Assembly: GCA_947650365.1 (NCBI GenBank)
Contig: OX393550.1
Location: forward strand, 117,549,515-117,613,514
Direction of reading: 5' to 3'
Origin: Chamaelirium japonicum
Lineage: Eukaryota > Streptophyta > Magnoliopsida > Liliales > Melanthiaceae
DNA: 64,000 nt
The notes below the pieces were generated by a model. That model was not told where the DNA came from. It searched no databases and saw only the letters and a list, made by a program, of their open reading frames with translations. Of the stretch, positions 35,578-54,439 are shown piece after piece (positions within the stretch are counted from its first letter, which is position 1; the number at the start of each line of letters is the position of its first letter). Both the position numbers and the translations under genes were made by a program.

Positions 35578-35700
35578 AAGACAAAAACGAAAAAGAAAAA
35601 TTGGTAAAATAAAGGGATTTGGGTTTGGAGGAGGGGGGATTTTTCAGTTTACCCCCCTAGGATGTATAGATACACAATTAGGATAAAAACATACAAAAAA
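35578..35700 (+). repeat. Direct repeat copy 2 (partner 34351-34473)
   Basis: Nearly identical to 34351-34473; the differences are few substitutions, such as TTTTTCAGTT for TTTTTTGGTT. Confidence 0.85.
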
Positions 35701-36385
35701 TTTGATCAGATAAAGGTACATATCGATGAAACCAAAAATTGATGGTTCACTATTAATGAAACGAAAAATTGATCAGACAACGAGCGTATGCTCACTATTA
35801 AATATAGTTCTATTGAATCCATAAGCAATTGATGATTCACTATTCAAATGCAATTCTATTGATGGATTGGCAATCAGGGTCTATATGTCAGCCTCAGGGT
35901 TGGCCCCTTTATTGAATCCGAATGGAAATACGGGTATGGATTTTTTTTTAGGAAATCTAATGACAGAGCCAACTGAAATCCTCATCTCCTACGCCATTTT
36001 TATATTAAATACTGACATTTACCTCAAATACAAACCAGCTTCAAATATAATTGGAATGAGATGCATGACAGTTGTATTTTATGTTTAAATGATAAAGTGA
36101 AGTTAGCAATTGATAATGTGCTAGTGTACCTTAAGCAAGTAGCAACCTTATCCCATCTACGTAGGGATATGATACACGCAAGTTTGTGAATGTTTTACTA
36201 CCTGTCTCTCAACCTGATGAAAATAAATATGAATTGGTGCTGAAATCCTAGTCTAGAAACCTAGAAGTCTAGTAGGAAGACCTACCTTCTATGTTATGCA
36301 GTTCAATCTTATATGGTGGTAGGAAGACCTACCTTGATGCACTGCAAAGCAAACATCAAGGTTTCCCTATACTTCGAAAGAGTCT
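35701..36385. other. No gene seen; segmental duplicate text
   Basis: Noncoding. GCAATCAGGGTCTATATGTC followed by CAGCCTCAGGGTTGGCCCCT (near 35870) recurs at about 39535, and both are followed by ATTGAATCCGAATGGAAATA, so the flanks of the 1-kb tandem array share a duplicated segment. Confidence 0.5.
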
Positions 36386-39300
36386 ATGTTGTGCAGTCCC
36401 ATTCAGTAAGAATTTGGGTACAGCTTAGATAGCTTTTACATTTTTCTGCTATATGTGAAGGGCAGAGTGGGCGAGGTTTGTTTTGAGAGCTGTATTTATC
36501 TTCGAGGCAAAAATTATGAGACAAAAGGCCAAAGTGGAACTCGATCCCCATATCTAGTTTATAAAACTTTCATATTTATTCACTATTTGCATGTTGTGCA
36601 GTCCCATTCAGTAAGAATTTGGGTACAGCTTAGATAGCTTTTACATTTTTCTGCTAATTCATTTTCTGCTTGTGAGGTTTTTCTTGGTATTTCGTATCAA
36701 TTAATGGGGTGTTTGGCATCATTCCTCAGGATAATTCCGTTGTTCCTGCCTATACTTTTTTTTTCCCGGAAAATGCATAGGCAGGGACAACGGAATGATC
36801 CCGATGAACGTACCAAACACCCCCTAAGGGTTCGCGTTAGACACGATTATGATATTCTAGGGTTATAGCCTTTATTCCTTCACTATTTGCATATTGTGTA
36901 CTCCCAGTATCCCATACATCACTTGGTTAGCAATCAGGGTCTATATGTCAACATGGAAAAAACCGAAGATTGAAATATTGACATTAGTTCAATGGTTTAC
37001 ATGCATGGACTAAATGTCAGCATGAAAAGAAATCATCACTTGGCATCATTCCTCAGGATAATTCCGTTGTTCCTGCCTATACATTTTTTTTCCCGAAAAA
37101 TGCATAGGCAGGGACAACGGAATGATCCCGATGAACGTACCAAACACCCCCTAAGGGTTCGCGTTAGACACGATTCCGATATTCTAGGGTTATCAATTAA
37201 TGGGGTGTTTGGCATCATTCCTCAGGATAATTCCGTTGTTCCTGCCTATACATTTTTCCAGAGTGGGCGAGGTTTGTTTAGGGAGCTGTATTTATCTTCG
37301 AGGCAAAAATTATGAGACAAAGGGCCAAAGTGGAACTCGATCCCTATATCTAGTTTATAAAACTCTCATATTTATTCACTATTTGCATGTTGTGCAGTCT
37401 CATTTAGTAAGAATTTGGATACAGCTTAGATAGCTTTTACATTTTTCTGCTATATGTGAAGGGTAGAGTGGGCGAGGTTTGTTTAGGGAGCTGTATTTAT
37501 CTTCGAGGCAAAAATTATGAGACAAAGGGCCAAAGTGGAACTCGATCCCCATATCTAGTTTATAAAACTCTCATATTTATTCATTATATGCATGTTGTGC
37601 AGTCCCATTCAGTAAGAATTTGGGTACAGCTTAGATAGCTTTTACATTTTTCTGCTAATTCATTTTCTGCTTGTGAGGTTTTTCTTGGTATTTCATATCA
37701 ATTAATGGGGTGTTTGGCATCATTCCTCAGGATAATTTCGTTGTTCCTGCCTATACATTTTTTTTCCCGAAAAATGCATAGGCAGGGACAACGGAATGAT
37801 CCCGATGAACGTACCAAACACCCCCTAAGGGTTCACGTTAGACACGATTCCGATATTCTAGGGTTATAGCCTTTATTCCTTCACTATTTGCATATTGTGT
37901 ACTCCCATTATCCCATACATCACTTGGTTAGCAATCAGGGTCTATATGTCAGCATGGAAAAAACCGAAGATTGATATATTGACATTAGTTCAATGGTTTA
38001 CATGCATGGACTAAATGTCAGCATGAAAAGAAATCATCACTTGGCATTATTCCTCAGGATAATTCCGTTGTTCCTGCCTATACATTTTTTTTCCCGAAAA
38101 ATGCATAGGCAGGGACAACGGAATGATCCCGATGAACGTACCAAACACCCCCTAAGGGTTCGCGTTAGACACGATTCCGATATTCTAGGGTTATCAATTA
38201 ATGGGGTGTTTGGCATCATTCCTCAGGATAATTCCGTTGTTCCTGCCTATACATTTTTGCAGAGTGGGCGAGGTTTGCTTAGGGAGTTGTATTTATCTTT
38301 GAGGCAAAAATTATAAGACAAAGGGCCAAAGTGGAACTCGATCCCCATATCTAGTTTATAAAACTCTCATATTTATTCACTATTTGCATGTTGTGCAGTC
38401 CCATTCAGTAAGAATTTGGGTACAGCTTAGATAGCTTTTACATTTTTTTGCTATATGTGAAGGGCAGAGTGGGCGAGGTTTGTTTTGAGAGCTGTATTTA
38501 TCTTCGAGGCAAAAATTATGAGACAAAGGGCCAAAGTGGAACTCGATCCCCATATCTAGTTTATAAAACTCTCATATTTATTCACTATTTGCATGCTGTG
38601 CAGTCCCATTCAGTAAGAATTTGGGTACAGCTTAGATAGCTTTTACATTTTTCTGCTAATTCATTTTCTACTTGTGAGGTTTTTCTTGGTATTTCGTATC
38701 AATTAATGGGGTGTTTGGCATCATTCCTCAGGATAATTCCGTTGTTCCTGCCTATACATTTTTTTTCCCAAAAAATGCATAGGCAGGGACAACGGAATGA
38801 TCCCGATGAACGAACCAAACACCCCCTAAGGATTCGCGTTAGACACGATTCCGATATTCTAGGGTTATAGCCTTTATTCCTTCACTATTTGCATATTGTG
38901 TACTCCCATTATCCCATACATCACTTGGTTAGCAATCAGGGTCTATATGTCAGCATGGAAAAAACCGAAGATTGATATATTGACATTAGTTCAATGGTTT
39001 ACATGCATGGACTAAATGTCAGCATGAAAAGAAATCATCACTTGGCATCATTCCTCAGGATAATTCCGTTGTTCCTGCCTATACATTTTTTTTCCCGAAA
39101 AATGCATAGGCAGGGACAACGGAATAATCCCGATGAACGTACCAAACACCTCCTAAGGGTTCGCGTTAGACACGATTCCGATATTCTAGGGTTATAGCCT
39201 TTATTCCTTCACTATTTGCATATTGTGTACTCCCATTATCCCATACATCAATTGGTTAGCAATCAGGGTCTATATATCAGCATGGAAAAAACCGAAGATT

Positions 39301-39420
39301 GATATATTGACATTAGTTCAATGGTTTACATGCATAGACTAAATGTCAGCATGAAAAGAAATCATCACTTGGTTAGCAATCAGGGTCTATATGTCAGCAT
39401 GGAAAAAAGCAAAGATTGAT
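36386..39420 (+). repeat. 1001-bp tandem array, three units plus a partial
   Basis: The landmark GGGTTATAGCCTTTATTCC occurs at 36860, 37861, 38862 and 39189, giving periods of 1001, 1001 and 327 bp. Each full unit contains GGGCGAGGTTTGTTT, AAGTGGAACTCGATCCCCAT, CAGTCCCATTCAGTAAGAAT and one complete plus truncated copies of a Tourist-like MITE. Units are about 97-99% alike by eye, so the expansion is recent. Short frames recur at the same phase but have no recognisable protein. Confidence 0.92.
36705..36824. mobile_element. Tourist-like (PIF/Harbinger) MITE
   Basis: A 120-bp foldback with ends TGGGGTGTTTGGCATCATTC and the inverse of GGGGGTGTTTGGTACGTTCA, flanked by TAA on both sides (36702-36704 and 36825-36827), the usual 3-bp target of Tourist elements. 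The central inverted word is CCTGCCTATAC/GCATAGGCAGG. Complete copies recur at about 37705 and 38707; truncated ones at about 37041, 37202, 38042, 38203 and 39043. Confidence 0.8.
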
Positions 39421-39430
39421 ATATTGGCAG

Positions 39431-39492
39431 ATGTGGGCATCTCTGATAGCTCAACCAAAGGAAGAAACATGCATGAGCCCATTCAAGGACAG
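39431..39492 (+). other. Isolated exon-like segment
   Basis: A 62-bp stretch with a fitting acceptor (ATATTGGCAG) and donor (GTGAGT), open as MWASLIAQPKEETCMSPFK. No family recognised. It sits just after the 1-kb array. Confidence 0.2.
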
Positions 39493-39529
39493 GTGAGTCC
39501 CTTTTGCTCTCTTTCTCTGCTCTACAGAT

Positions 39530-40020
39530 ATTAGCAATCAGGGTCTATATATCAGTCTCAGGGTTGGCCCCTTCATTGAATCCGAATGGAAATACCTTGG
39601 TTAGCTTCATCAAGGAAATTAGCAATCAACTTTGATGCCTAACATGTTTATCATCCATTTCAAATTTTTTTTTAGGAAATCCGATGAGAGAGGCAGGAAA
39701 AGAAATCATCACCTCCATGAGATCCTGTCGATCCTCTCTCTGTTGCAGACTCGATGGGACATCGATCTCCTGTAATCGAACAGACAGAGAAAAAAAGAAA
39801 CAGAGAAAGGGTGGAGAAACGGTGGAAACCGATCAGAGAAGCGAAAGGAAAGAAAGAAGGGGAAAAAAAGGGAAAAATCGTTGAAAATTCACCTCTATCT
39901 CTTGATCGTCTTTCTCTTGCAGCATCCTCTCTCTCTCCATAGCTTGATCCAATCTTTCTCTTGCAAAGAATGGCAAAGGGGGGAGGCAGGGCAATGAAGA
40001 CCTCCATCGCACCATACTGA
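39530..40020. other. Purine-rich stretch, no gene seen
   Basis: Contains segments shared with 32737-32850, 34625-34654 and 35869-35940, pointing to local rearranged duplications. The open frames here are Arg/Lys/Glu-rich and compositional. Confidence 0.45.
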
Positions 40021-40260
40021 GGCATGGATTACTAGCTGCGGGGACCGAGGGAGGCGGGGGCTACAGGGACCGAGGCGGGGGGGCTACGGGCACCATGGCT
40101 CGACGGAGGTTGTAGGTACCGAGGCTGGATGGGGGGCGCCGATGGAGGCGGGGGCAGCGGGGACCAAGGGAGGCGGGGGCTACGGCGGGGGCTACGGGGA
40201 TCGAGGCGGGGGGCTGCGGTTGGATGGAGGCTGCGGGTATCGAGGGTTTGGATCTGACGG
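40021..40260. repeat. GC-rich minisatellite
   Basis: Imperfect repeats built from GAGGCGGGGGCTACGGGGAC and close variants. No start-to-stop frame of interest. Confidence 0.8.
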
Positions 40261-40659
40261 ATGAGAGGGGAGGTTCTACTCTCTCTCTATCTCTTGCTCT
40301 TTCGAGAGTGGGATGTAAAAGGGTTAATGAAGGGATGCAGGGACGGCGATGCTGATCTCTCGATCAGAAGAGTTTCAGATCGGACGGATGAGAGGGGGGG
40401 CAGCTCTTTCTCTTTCGGGATGAGACGGGTGATGATGCGGGCACCAGGAATGGGGAGGAGGCTTGGATCCTGATGGGATTTAGATCCGACGGATCAGAAA
40501 GGTTTAAGAGGAATGGGGGTGGGTTAAGATGATTTAAGAGGGGCATTTATGAGCCTTAGTTGGAAACGGACGACTGTGATCGAGTCTCCCCCTCCTCTAG
40601 ATAAATCTGAGCCGCTCCTTTGTCTCAGTTCATTTGTCCCCCCCACAACCGTTGTCCCT

Positions 40660-42716
<2,057 letters not shown>

Positions 42717-42720
<4 letters not shown>

Positions 42721-44828
42721 AGAGATAGAGAGAAAGAGGGATGCTTAGGAGCGATCCGCAGCCGTCCGATGCGCAACTCCATGCATCCGATGCATGCGGC
42801 GGGTGTTGGAATTGGATCCGCTTATCAGAGTCGCAGCGGAAGCAAAAGATAGATCCGAAGATCATACGGTGTATGTTTTATTATAATTAATTCTTCAAAA
42901 AAATCTATATGCAAATCTACGGTCTTAGCATATATGCGGATACCCTAGAGGCATACTACGATCTACGGAAGACATGCATGCATCTAGTTAACTGTTTAGA
43001 ATCATCATAACTTGTGGATCTATGATCTGGAGAAAACGGAACGATAAAGAATCACACTTGAATCGCAAGGGAAGCTGTCGGATAGCGCCTTGTCCTTTGC
43101 GAATTGAGGAATCCTCGAAATCCCGTCTCTGAGTGCAAGGATTACGAGCCAACGGAGGAATTCGTTGAGAAGACGATGGTTAGCCACGAGATCTCCTCCT
43201 TCTCTTTCTCTCTTCTTCCTTCTCCTTCCTTCCTCCTTCTTCTTCCATCTTCTTCCTCTCCTTCCTTGGCTGAAACCACAAAGAGAGGGAGAGAGGGAGA
43301 GGGTCGAATTTTCTGGAGAGGGGGAGCACTAAAGGCCGGCCCCTCCCCCTCCTCTATACATATAGGGCCGGTCTCCTAGTGCCATACGTAAGCTAGGGCC
43401 GGCCCTAATTAGATTAGGATGAGGGGGGGTCGGTTTTTAGGGATTCCAAGTGTCTATCGTGAAGCTTGGACGAAAACGCCCATCACGAAAAGTGAAAAAC
43501 TGAAAGAGGGATTGAGTGAGGTGCGCTACTCGGAATCAAGTTTCGTCAGTGCCTATGAGCTCTTGGAATTATTTTGCTCATTCTAAGATCCATATCCAAT
43601 ATGTTCTGAGCCATATTTTAGTATTTACCAAAATACCCCTACGGCCCGTAACAAATGTGAATTAGGTTCTTAGGCTCTGGGCTTGCGCTCCATCGCGCTA
43701 CTTCACATCCAACGTATCCAACCAGGTTGGGGAACAATTCCTATATGCAATGACAGGGTGGAACCTTCAGGGTTCGGGATCTCTAGCTCCAACCGGATCC
43801 CTGATTAACTGTTCCAGTGACACACCGAAAGTTTCGTTAATCAGCCCTAATCCGATTAACCCGCGTAGCCACCCAGAGTGCGACACGAGTTGAACTCTAG
43901 TGATCCTAAACTTATGTTACTCCCTCGTAACCCTGTTCTGTACTATACTCCGATAATCCTTAGTCCCTCCTATTACTGGTGCCATGATACGACTCGGGCG
44001 GTGGGGAGCACTGTCAGATCTCGATCGATCATCTGACTAGGAATTGATGACTTGTCATCTATAACACTACACACCTTTCGATACTATGCCTAACATCCGA
44101 AACATCGTCAGTCATACTGACAACCACCAGGCCTGGGTTAATTGTGTGGACAGATTGACTCATCAAAACACACCCATCCAACACTGGACGTCGGATAACC
44201 TGTAGGGATTACATGTCACTCAAGCGCTAGCCGGGTAACCCAACGTACCGTGGTATTGGAGCATGGAAGGTCCGCACACATTGGCACGTCAAAGCACCAC
44301 ACAACTGGTTGGCCCAGTGTATATGGTCCCTCAGGGTTAAGGACAGATTATCTATAGTAGTAAGACGGTTTATGCACCAGTGTCTGAGTCACTGAACTGT
44401 GCACCGTCTTAGTTCATGTTCAACACGATCATCGTGCTTGGTCAGGTGAATGGGAATCCCGCGTTCCCGTGGTGGAGACTTCACCACATCCTCTACCTGC
44501 CAATAGTTTGTTCTTGGTGAAGCGACCGGCATCACCAAGCTGTGAACTAGTTCTAGGTCTACACATAACTGGTCCACTGGGTCTCCCAAGCATGGATCCA
44601 TCATGCGCCTCAGTGGCCTATTGTATTTCCTAGGGTCCTTTTATTATATGTGTATTAACATATACCATAGTAGTATTCTAATTAAAGCAATAACAAAAGT
44701 CATCTTTATTAATGTTAATATAGAAAATCCATACTAAGGACACACGAGCTACAACAGCTGGTGCATCGAATGGCAGCGGACCGCGGACCGCAGACCGTAT
44801 CTAAGCTTTCCTCTCTCTCCCTCTCTCA
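42717..44828. mobile_element. Palindromic element E split by a solo LTR
   Basis: The outer parts (42717-42803 and 44757-44828) form one foldback element. The left has GCTTAGGAGCGATCCGCAGC and CCGTCCGATGC; the right, inverted, has GCATCGAATGGCAGCGGACC and GTATCTAAGC. (GA)n and (CT)n lie at its outer edges next to (TA)n. The LTR at 42804-44756 sits close to its centre. Confidence 0.65.
42804..44756. mobile_element. Solo LTR, ~1.95 kb
   Basis: Begins TGTTGGAATTGGATCCGC and ends GAGCTACAACA, so it has the TGTTG...CAACA inverted termini of an LTR. The flanking 5-mers GCGGG and GCTGG match at 4 of 5. No gag-pol sequence or second LTR adjoins, so it is a solo LTR. Its orientation was not fixed. The interior carries no long frame of interest. 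Confidence 0.7.
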
Positions 44829-44856
44829 ATATATATATACATATCTATATATATAC

Positions 44857-46486
<1,630 letters not shown>

Positions 46487-46490
<4 letters not shown>

Positions 46491-46876
46491 AAATGAGTTC
46501 CTATGACATGTCATAGGGAGTACCCTATGACATATGGTGAGTTAGTAATCCAAGAATATTTGGAATGTTCTGAATTTTTATGAGGATGATCACCCTATCT
46601 TAGATAGGATCCCCGCAAAAAATCGGTTCATTCTAAAACTTCTAGAGGCATCAACTATGATTTTCAATTTAACGGTTAAAATGGATGGCCGATAAAGCTT
46701 CTAGCATTTGATGCCCCAACAAGTTTTAGAATGCTTTGATTTTTTGTGGACATTCTATCTAAGGTAAGGTGATCACCCTCAAAAAAATTCAGCACATTCT
46801 AAACATTCTAGCATTTCTAATTCATCATATGTCATAGGGTACTCCCTATGACATGTCATAGGAACCTAGCCCTCAT

Positions 46877-46879
<3 letters not shown>
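46487..46879. mobile_element. Palindromic element G
   Basis: The terminal arms carry CCTATGACATGTCATAGGGA and GTACCCTATGACATATG with their inverses at the right end. Interior cores GAATGTTCTGAATTTTTATG and CATTCTAAAACTTCTAGAGG face each other in each arm. The centre is ACGGTTAAAATGGATGGCCG. Confidence 0.8.
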
Positions 46880-46911
<32 letters not shown>

Positions 46912-46914
<3 letters not shown>

Positions 46915-47165
46915 GAGGGATACTCTTACTCATATAGTTACCTATGATCCGGGCCGTCCATTAGATCCCGACGTACGGTTCAGATTAGATAGAGAGTTAA
47001 AGCAATGGTGTCCCCATTAAATGCCTATATTAAAAAACCGTATTAAAAGCTCGCATTTAATGCGGACACCATTGCTTTAACTCTCCATCTAATCCGAACC
47101 GTACGTCGGGATCTAATGGACGGCCCGGATCAGAGATAACTATATGAGTAAGAGGCCATGAGTAA

Positions 47166-47166
<1 letters not shown>
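46912..47166. mobile_element. Palindromic element B3
   Basis: Copy of family B with the same arms (GATCCCGACGTACGGTTCAG and inverse). The left end lacks the CATGGCCTCTTACTC segment present at its right end, a one-arm deletion. Confidence 0.83.
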
Positions 47167-48461
<1,295 letters not shown>

Positions 48462-48470
48462 GACGTTGGG

Positions 48471-49574
<1,104 letters not shown>

Positions 49575-50150
49575 GTCGAGAGATGGAGGTCGACGTCTAG
49601 ATCTCCGAGAAAACGCAGGTCGATTGCATTTTTTAGCATCATAGAGTTTTTTTTTCATTCTTTCTGAATTGAAACGGGAAAGGGGCTACATGTTCGGATG
49701 TTTTTTTTCCCTCTCTCTCTCTCGTTCGTCCAAATCTGTTGTGATTCTCTTTTTTTTTCATTCTTTTCTCGCAGACGTAATGGTTTTTCCTTTCTGAATT
49801 GAAACGGGAAAAGGGGATGCTGGTTCGGATGTTGAAGCATATGGTTTCCAAAATTATGATTTTTGTGATTTAGCATGTGGCAGAGCTTTTGTTTTTTCTG
49901 ATTTTTTATGTGATTGCTGGGTTGGAGAAACCATGAAACTATTATCAGTTTTATCATGTGCAGAGTTTCATTACTCAAATTTCATGTAAACAAAGGTTTC
50001 CAAAAAAATGGAAGCTTGGATGCATATGGTGATGCTTGCTATCTGCTTGATTTGTTATGTAATTTTTTAAAAAAATATGAAGTTATTGGAACGTTTTGTT
50101 TGTCAACGTGAATGCTTTTGTTTCAATATGTGGTGATCTAAGATTGTTAT
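49575..50150. other. T-rich stretch with a short direct repeat
   Basis: A ~45-bp word (TTCTGAATTGAAACGGGAAA plus GGTTCGGATGTT) occurs at about 49664 and 49794. No coding exon recognised. Confidence 0.5.
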
Positions 50151-50152
50151 CG

Positions 50153-50375
50153 ATCTTTGCGGGCCTCTCCTACCTCCACCGGGACATCAAGCCCTCCAAC
50201 CTCCTCATCAACACGTCTTCACGTCAGGATCGCTATCTTCGGCGTAAGCTGCACCCTCACCTAGACCATTGACCGCCTACATGAACTCCGAACGCATCAA
50301 CACCAACCTCAACCACAGTACGATGTTTACACTGACGACATCTGGTGCTTCGGCCTCATCATCCCTGTAAATCTA
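50153..50375 (+). pseudogene. MAP kinase kinase (MKK4/5-like) fragment, copy 1
   Basis: Intronless remnant of a kinase domain in shifting frames. GLSYLHRDIKPSNLLINTS carries the catalytic-loop HRDIKPSN. Then, one frame over, comes VRIAIFGVSCTLT, where the DFG Asp is replaced by Ile. AYMNSERINTNLNH and YDVYTDDIWCFGLIIP (subdomain IX) follow. The order and text fit plant MKK4/5-type kinases, which have few or no introns. The frameshifts and lost DFG make it nonfunctional. Confidence 0.7.
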
Positions 50376-50482
50376 TAACTTCTCTCTGCCCTAATTCTAC
50401 TTTTGATTTCTTTTATTTGGTAACTGCTTCTTTTTTGGCCTCCTCGATTATGTCCGTGCTCACTCTTTTCTTTGTCTCTTTC

Positions 50483-50941
50483 TGTAATGACCGGCACTTC
50501 AGTGTGTTTCCGCCTAGAGCAAACCAATATTAATTAAATATTGTCTTAATCATGTTGTTAGAATAATTGTTTGAATTCTTTGATTTTGATGCTATTGGGT
50601 GTACTCGAGCGAGACTAGGCAGTGGGTCCCAAGTGCGGGTCGAAAGGCTACATAGGAGGTGTAGTCACACGAGCTTGTGAGCAGGTGGATTGAGGCATAG
50701 CAAGAATGCTATTTTAGTAATATAATAATAAAATAAATATGGTAGCGAGTCTGTCGGACCCGGCGAGGTTAGCGAGCAAGTGCGGCTCGACAAGAGTAGA
50801 GTGCGAATCAGGGCGAGTCAGACTCGAGAATTATTAAAAAAAAAACTAAAAACTAAAAACTAAAACTAAAACCTAAAACTAAAAACCCAAAAGCCAAACC
50901 GACCCCAAACCCAGACGCGAACCCGAACCTAGCCCCAACCC

Positions 50942-50997
<56 letters not shown>

Positions 50998-53900
50998 TCC
51001 ATCTTCTCCCTCTCAGACCCGATCTCTCTCTTCTCTCTCACTCTCTCTCGGACTTCTATCTCTCCCCCCTCTCACCTGATCTCTCACTCTCTCTCTCGGA
51101 TCTCTCTCCTCTCTCTACCCGATCCCCACAAACCCGTCCCCCCCCCTCCATCCTTGTCAACCCCCTATAGCCACCCTAAGATTCGTAGCCCCCCCTCCGC
51201 CGCCCCAAATCCCACAAATTCTGCCTGTACACCGGCCGCCACCCCCTCTTCACCCTTTAAAACCCTAACTCGACCCCTCTCCCCCCTTTCCTCCTTCAGT
51301 CCGACCTCCTCACCCCCTCTCTGATCCCTCATCTCTCCCCTATGTTCCCTCTCTCTCTCAATCCCTTTCTTTCCTTTTGTGGCGCGCAACAGTCGGAGTG
51401 TAGCCGGCTGGAGAGGAGCAGTTGGCGCTGGGGAGGAGCAATCGGAGGAGGAGCAGCAAGTCGACGACCCCCAAGTGCACCAGGTCAGCCTCCCTCCCCT
51501 GTTTTTCCTGATGGTGCTGTTGAGACCAGCCGACCCCTTGCTTTTATTCTCTTTTGTATGTGGATCCGAACCCCATGGCCATGTAGCCGTCACCTTGATG
51601 CAGCCATGGCTGCTAGCCTGGTTGCCAGTGGCTATGTAGCTGGCAAGGCTCGAACTCAACCAAGCCAGGGCCCACCAACAACCCTCGGTTTTCCTTGTTT
51701 TTGCTACGATGGTTGCCGACTGCTTGGCCGGTGACGGCCAGGCAGCAAGTGGCTTTGACCACCTCGGTTGGACATGACCCGACCCCCATTGACTAGGTAA
51801 GCTGCCCCCTCTTTTTTTCCCCTGTTCTTTTTCTAGTTTTATCGAGGCCAGCCGTGAAACTCCCTCTCGTTTACCTTTGAAGCGACCATGGTCGACGACC
51901 ATGTTGCCGACAGCTATAAAGCCAATGATCGACCAAGCCCTTATCTGCCCCCCTTGTCTAGGCAGCTACCAACCTCAGGCTACCCCCGCCGTCAATCGGA
52001 GTACCAATGGTTGGCAGTCAAGCGGCGACCCACCCACTAGAGCCAAGCCACCAACTGAATGCCAACGAGAAGGACTGACCCCTCCCTTCGTGTTGATCAT
52101 GACTGCAGTCGGCCTAGAGCCGACAGTAAGGCAACCCTTGTTCCGACGTAGCCTAGCACACGCTGTCAAACCATACTCGAGCCGGACGGATATGTTGACT
52201 CGGAATATGCCCACCTCGATGACGGTAGTGCCGCCAACACATACTAATATTCTCTTATGTTATTATGGCTTCGACCGTATCCGGCAATAGAATAATGCGT
52301 GCCATTAATTCCTGGGATATAAACCTCAGAGGCACCGTGGTGCGTGCTAATGAGTCGGTGCTCGAAGACGCCTAGGACGTCGATCAACCAACCTTGGAAT
52401 TTTACCGAGCGAGACATGTTTCTTTTGCCAATTCGAGCACAGGCTTGATATGACTCGTTAGTTGTCATTGTACAAGCCCGACCATATCAACACCCTAGCC
52501 CGAGGTCATCTCAGGCGAAGGACAAATCGAACCCCACGACTCTACCTTTTCCTCCTTGTAGAGACCCGCCAACTTTAAATTGTAATACTTTCTCGTATGG
52601 TTCAATTACCAGTTCATGACCGGGACGATCCAGCTGCAGGCGAAACGGAGGCCAGTGATGGAAGTTTGTGCGCTTTGACCAGGTGACACTGCACATTGTT
52701 TTCGATAATTAATTATGATGTTATAGAAATTAAGGGTAGGTGTCCATAACGCTGCATGCGGGTCCCACCGGACATCGTCGCATGTGGTCGAGTGACCCCA
52801 CCTTGCATACGGAGTCGCGAATCTGACAATGCATGCTTGAAAATATCAAGAATTAAATAATAATTATTCTGCTGATTGCTTGGACACCGTAAATAGGTAT
52901 TCACCTTAAGTTACATAAATTAATAATTAAATAATAATAATCGGGACCCACCCTCCAGCGAGGGGTGTGGTAACCCTGGCACACGGGTAAACGGACGAGA
53001 GTAATTTATTATATTTATTGTGATGCATGGGTTGTGAGCATGGTGCGAATCCCGGGGTAAAACGTCGAAGCTATTGTATTATTATAACTGTGGTATTCTA
53101 TCATGTGGAAAGATTGAACCCCGTGCGCGCAAAGGCCATGAACCACCATGTGCGCACAACCGAAGATCAGTAGACTAGGGGGTCACATGCAAGGGTTGTG
53201 GTAAAGCCAATAGGAGGTGCCCTCTAGTGGGATTGGCTTAGCAATCCTGTCCTGGGGTAGTTGAAGCCCCCAAGGAAAACAAGTTGGGCTGTAGAGCTCC
53301 ACCGTGAAAGATGGGAAACCCCTTATGATCATATGGGTGATTTTGTGCATGGTGTCGGAGGATGCACGGCGAGAGAGTTTGCCCTCTACATCGAAATAAA
53401 AGGCCATATAGTAATGCCCGAGCAGGGGCAGGATGAACAAAATATCTAGGATTCACATTGAGTATGTTTACTGTTATGAATTGTAAAAATGGTATATTCG
53501 ATAACCTAGTGATAGTAGGGATTGCATACGAATGTAGAAATTGCATGGACACTTAGGACGTGATTGAAAACATAGTTGGACAACTAGGTTAATCAGTAAA
53601 TTATTTTAAAATACAGGTATTATTAATTATCTAGGCAGTTAGCTTGTCACTAGCCATTAATTTGACTAATCTCCCAAATATATTTTTGGGGGCTACTCAT
53701 TCCCACGAGTAGACTCTCCTGCAGGAGCGGAGGCACAGGAGCAGCAATAGGAGTCTAGTATATTGTTTATTATAGTAGCTTGTCTTTCTTATTTCTAGTA
53801 TGTCAATTTTAGTAGTGGTTTCTTTTCATTCGATGTAATCGTACTGGATTGGAATAAGAGTTTCTAAGCTCGTTAGTTTAGATTAGTGTTTTGTGATTAC

Positions 53901-54413
53901 TAATGCTGATGATCCAGCTGGAACTTTTTGGGTATGCCTCTCCTCAAGGCCCCAACCCTAGGTTAGATCACAATGAAAATATAAGAAAAGAACTGACCTA
54001 ATTAACTAGCCCAGTAGATAGGACCTCCAAGCCAGTATACCGAGTACTAGGGAGTAAGCGAGGCTAATCAGCTCGCTGTCAGAGGCTTGAGCATCATGCT
54101 CCCTTAAGGGGGACTTCTGTCAGCATGTGGGACATCGATATGCCACATCTGCTGAGAGGATCCCGGTGAAGGTCGAGCATGGTCATCTCTATTGAAAATT
54201 TTTAGCTCTCTCGGTTTCCTCTTAATAAAACATTTATATAAAAATCAAGTTTTAAAAATACCCCTTGTTTCTCTCTCCTTCTTTTTCATTAACGAGAGAG
54301 TAGGAGCCCTGTGAGAAAACCTTTTTGGAGTAGATAGTTGACCAAACCCTAAACCCCTTGGTTTTTCTCACCTCACACCCCAGGGATCGGTTCCAGATTC
54401 CTGGGGTGTCACA
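50483..54413 (+). mobile_element. Solo LTR of Ty3-gypsy chromovirus, 3.93 kb
   Basis: Begins TGTAATGACCGG and ends GGGGTGTCACA, flanked by perfect 5-bp target duplications CTTTC (50478-50482 and 54414-54418). Its text parallels the 5' LTR at 56046-59264 over much of the length, for example CATAACGCTGCATGCGGGTC (52747 and 57650), GGGGGCTACTCATTCCCACG and CTCCTCAAGGCCCCAA. It is about 0.7 kb longer. With both flanks preserved and no internal sequence, it is a product of LTR-LTR recombination. Open frames inside (51165-51902 and others) follow composition and I do not treat them as genes. Confidence 0.88.
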
Positions 54414-54439
54414 CTTTCGATTTGGATTGTAGTGGGACG

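Noticed and set aside
51165-52290. 245-, 130- and 137-codon frames inside the solo LTR
   Set aside because: They lie in LTR DNA, have no recognised domain, and the parallel stretch of the second LTR does not keep them open.
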